From Flavobacteriales bacterium UBA958 (lineage in GTDB: Bacteria > Bacteroidota > Bacteroidia > Flavobacteriales_D > Crocinitomicaceae): a stretch of 52,026 nt of DNA. The notes beneath the pieces were generated by a model. It searched no databases. It worked only from the letters and a program-made list of their open reading frames with translations, and was not told the DNA's origin. Numbering within the stretch: the first letter of the stretch is position 1; every line of letters begins with the position of its first letter. This document shows, piece after piece, positions 50,090 through 52,026 of the stretch. Both the position numbers and the translations under genes were made by a program. The stretch is taken from NCBI GenBank assembly GCA_002293045.1, contig DBCM01000116.1:1-52026 (forward strand), in the 5' to 3' direction.

Positions 50090-50716
50090 GTGGAAAAAAG
50101 AAATAAATACCAACAAGCTTTTTTGAAATTTGTTCCGGCTTGCTTTGCAGATTTACTGGCGGATTTATTGCTTGAATCAGGGGTACATTTCAAAATTGTA
50201 AAGGGTAGAAAAACCAAATGGGGAGATTTTAGGCCAAGAAATGTGAAGGGAAAACCGCAAATTACGGTAAACGGTGATTTAAATCCCTACGCTTTCTTAA
50301 TTACCACCTTGCACGAGTTCGCACACTTGCACACCTTTCAGCAGTTCGGTATGCGCGCGGCCCCTCATGGCGCAGAATGGAAGCAAAATTTCCACACGCT
50401 TATTTCACGGATTATTGATCATCCTGAACTCCCTCTTCCCTTGCGTGACGCATTGAATAAATCGTTTCATGCACTCAAAGCTTCTTCCTGCACCGACATT
50501 CAGTTGAGTCGTGTGTTAGCTTCCTATGACCTGACAAATCCTGCAGAGGTTCCTTTAGAAAAGCTACCAAAAAACAGTAAATTTGCACTGAATAACCGCA
50601 CCTTTTTAAAAGGCAACAAACGGAGAACTCGGTTTGAATGTATGGAGTTGAGTTCAAAACGAATTTACTTGGTGCATTTGATGGCAAAAGTTCAATACAT
50701 TAACGATGGAGAATAA
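50090..50716 (+). CDS. SprT-like zinc metalloprotease-fold protein
   Basis: 208 residues from a GTG at 50090, preferred over the in-frame ATG at 50063 because the promoter occupies 50055-50084. The new N-terminus (EKRNKYQQAFLKFVP) also matches the usual short lead of SprT-like proteins. The metal motif HEFAH lies at ~81-85 with a downstream PHGAEWK supplying the third ligand. SprT-like domains are related to DNA-protein-crosslink proteases such as SPRTN, but function in bacteria is unclear. It overlaps manC by 11 nt. Confidence 0.85.
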   Translation: MEKRNKYQQAFLKFVPACFADLLADLLLESGVHFKIVKGRKTKWGDFRPRNVKGKPQITVNGDLNPYAFLITTLHEFAHLHTFQQFGMRAAPHGAEWKQNFHTLISRIIDHPELPLPLRDALNKSFHALKASSCTDIQLSRVLASYDLTNPAEVPLEKLPKNSKFALNNRTFLKGNKRRTRFECMELSSKRIYLVHLMAKVQYINDGE

Positions 50717-51788
50717 TACATACAGTTTAATCATGGCAGGAGGCATCGGAAGTCGATTTTGGCCAATGTCTACGCAGCAAAAACCTAAACAATTCCTGGA
50801 TGTACTCGGGGTTGGCAAGTCATTATTACGTTTAACCTTTGAACGCTTAACCGAAATTTCTGATTCCTCGAAGGTATACGTGTTAACCAACGAGCGATAC
50901 CGCGACTTGGTTCTCAGTCAATTGCCCGAATTAGGGGTGGATCAAGTCATTTGTGAACCGGAACGAAAAAATACAGCGCCTTGTATTGCGTTTGCGGCAG
51001 CAAAGATTTTGGGCTTAAATCCCAATGCAACCTTGGTGATATCACCATCAGACCATTTAATTTTAAACACTTCGCGTTTTGTTGAGTGTATTCATGCCGC
51101 GGTTCAAGAGGCGAATTTAGGGCAATTGGTGACCTTAGGGATTCAACCGACACGTCCTGATACGGGATACGGTTATATCGAAGTAAGGCCGAGCCAACAT
51201 CTTCCTGGAGCGGTAGAACCCGTGCGTCGTTTTTGTGAAAAACCGAGCATCGATGTGGCGAAAACGTTTGTGGATTCCGGCAATTACTTTTGGAATTCAG
51301 GGATATTTATTTGGCGAGCAGAAGATATTTTAAACGCGATAAAAGTTCACGCCAATTCCTTGTATGAGGTGTTTTGTGGGTCCATGGATTCTTACAATTC
51401 AGCGGATGAGGACTCGTTTATGCGCAGTGCATTCGCTGCAGCGGAGGATATTTCCATTGACTTCGCGGTTATGGAACATGCCAAAAATGTTTCAGTGGTG
51501 GTTTCTGATTTTGATTGGAGTGATCTCGGTACCTGGGGAAGCTTGATTGATCACATGGATAAAGACGCCCATGGAAATGCGGTAGTCGGAGATAATATAC
51601 ATTTGTTTGAAACGAAAAATTGCTTGGTGCATCTTCCGAAAGATAAAGTGGTGTTACTCGATGGAATCCAAGACACCATCATTGTAGAGTCAGATGGGAT
51701 GTTGATGGTATTGCGAAAGGATAAAGAACAAGCACTTAAGGCCTACCTCAAGCAGATTGAAGATTCAAACCCAGCACTGTTCCAATAA
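50706..51788 (+). CDS. manC: Mannose-1-phosphate guanylyltransferase
   Basis: 360 residues. Makes GDP-mannose from mannose-1-phosphate and GTP. Signature pyrophosphorylase loop MAGGIGSRFWPMS, then KPKQFLD, SPSDHLI, GYGYIEV, FCEKPS, NYFWNSGIFIWRA and DWSDLGTWGSL. It is the short, single-domain form without the isomerase half. Supplies another activated sugar besides those of the 7-15 kb operon. The stop overlaps the dus start by one base (TAATG). Confidence 0.92.
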   Translation: MENNTYSLIMAGGIGSRFWPMSTQQKPKQFLDVLGVGKSLLRLTFERLTEISDSSKVYVLTNERYRDLVLSQLPELGVDQVICEPERKNTAPCIAFAAAKILGLNPNATLVISPSDHLILNTSRFVECIHAAVQEANLGQLVTLGIQPTRPDTGYGYIEVRPSQHLPGAVEPVRRFCEKPSIDVAKTFVDSGNYFWNSGIFIWRAEDILNAIKVHANSLYEVFCGSMDSYNSADEDSFMRSAFAAAEDISIDFAVMEHAKNVSVVVSDFDWSDLGTWGSLIDHMDKDAHGNAVVGDNIHLFETKNCLVHLPKDKVVLLDGIQDTIIVESDGMLMVLRKDKEQALKAYLKQIEDSNPALFQ

Positions 51789-52026
51789 TGGTGAAAATCA
51801 GACACATTGAGTTGGGTGATTTTCCACTCTTGCTTGCGCCCATGGAAGATGTGAGCGATCCCCCGTTTCGTGCGCTGTGTAAAAAACACGGAGCAGACAT
51901 GATGTATACCGAATTTATTTCTTCGGAAGGCCTCATTCGAGACGCGGTGAAAAGCGTCCAGAAAATGGATATTTTTGAATATGAACGTCCCATCGGCGTA
52001 CAGATTTTTGGTTCTGATGAGGAAAG
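51788..52026 (+). CDS. dusB: tRNA-dihydrouridine synthase, N-terminal part (cut by window end)
   Basis: Only the first ~79 residues are present. VKIRHIELGDFPLLLAPMEDVSDPPFRALC, here described in pieces (LLLAPMEDVSDPPFR is the Dus N-terminal FMN-binding segment), then GADMMYTEFISSEGL and RPIGVQIFGSDEE. This is the Dus/DusB start pattern. It reduces uridines in tRNA to dihydrouridine. Truncation is due to the window edge, not a mutation. Confidence 0.88.
   Translation, partial: MVKIRHIELGDFPLLLAPMEDVSDPPFRALCKKHGADMMYTEFISSEGLIRDAVKSVQKMDIFEYERPIGVQIFGSDEE

Overview
The window looks like chromosomal DNA of a Bacteroidota bacterium, most likely Flavobacteriales. Supporting signs are TAnnTTTG (Bacteroidetes -7) boxes before many genes, families almost confined to this phylum (DUF2480, DUF4293, DUF5686, DUF6427, the ~630-residue PurF form, an enlarged LspA), and tRNA genes without an encoded CCA end. 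I cannot name the genus. There is no rRNA, CRISPR array, recognisable transposase or integrase.

Layout. 0-3.1 kb: a probable metal (copper-like) acquisition cluster of a Cys-rich secreted protein, a TonB-dependent receptor and a heavy-metal-associated domain protein. 3.1-7.0 kb: purF facing waaA (Kdo transferase) and an outer-membrane protein. 7.1-15.7 kb: nine tightly overlapping plus-strand genes making activated sugars: UDP-glucuronate and UDP-xylose (ugd, uxs), the UDP-diacetamido-dideoxy-glucuronate precursor set (wbpA/B/E/D homologues) and dTDP-4-keto-6-deoxyglucose (rfbB), followed by a PHP-type phosphatase and a SixA-like phosphatase. No glycosyltransferase or polymer exporter is present here. 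15.6-16.5 kb: a rhomboid protease.

16.5-20.7 kb is the accessory part: all genes lie on the minus strand and include ParDE, a second RelE/ParE-type toxin-antitoxin pair, a Fic AMP-transferase, a pterin dehydratase and two orphans. The spaces between some of them hold attC-like imperfect hairpins. For one gene the cassette-start sequence is exactly complementary to the sequence at its end, which is the arrangement expected of integron cassettes. This integrase-less, integron-like cassette array is the best candidate for an unusual system in the window.

20.8-41.4 kb is conserved housekeeping: DUF2480, zinc-ribbon protein, NIF3, YceI, ABC-F ATPase, aroC, queG, ruvB, HAD phosphatase, CorC-type protein, purD, purQ, a DksA-like protein, lspA, DUF5686, lptC, an outer-membrane protein and coaX. 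41.5-42.4 kb holds tRNA-Phe and a second, broken copy of its 3' end. That copy appears to have been split by a ~0.7-kb insertion with GC-rich palindromic ends carrying one small gene. 42.4-52.0 kb: an orphan gene with a boxA-like leader, exbB/exbD, an Lcl-domain lipoprotein, a divergent ahpC/oxyR pair, tig, tRNA-Leu, mlaE/mlaF, a SprT-like protein, manC and the start of a dus gene.

A second general observation is initiation. At five genes an exact TAnnTTTG box ends only 4-5 nt before the start codon, which predicts leaderless or nearly leaderless transcripts. Many other genes use 1-nt (TAATG/TGATG) or 4-nt (ATGA) overlaps, consistent with translational coupling.
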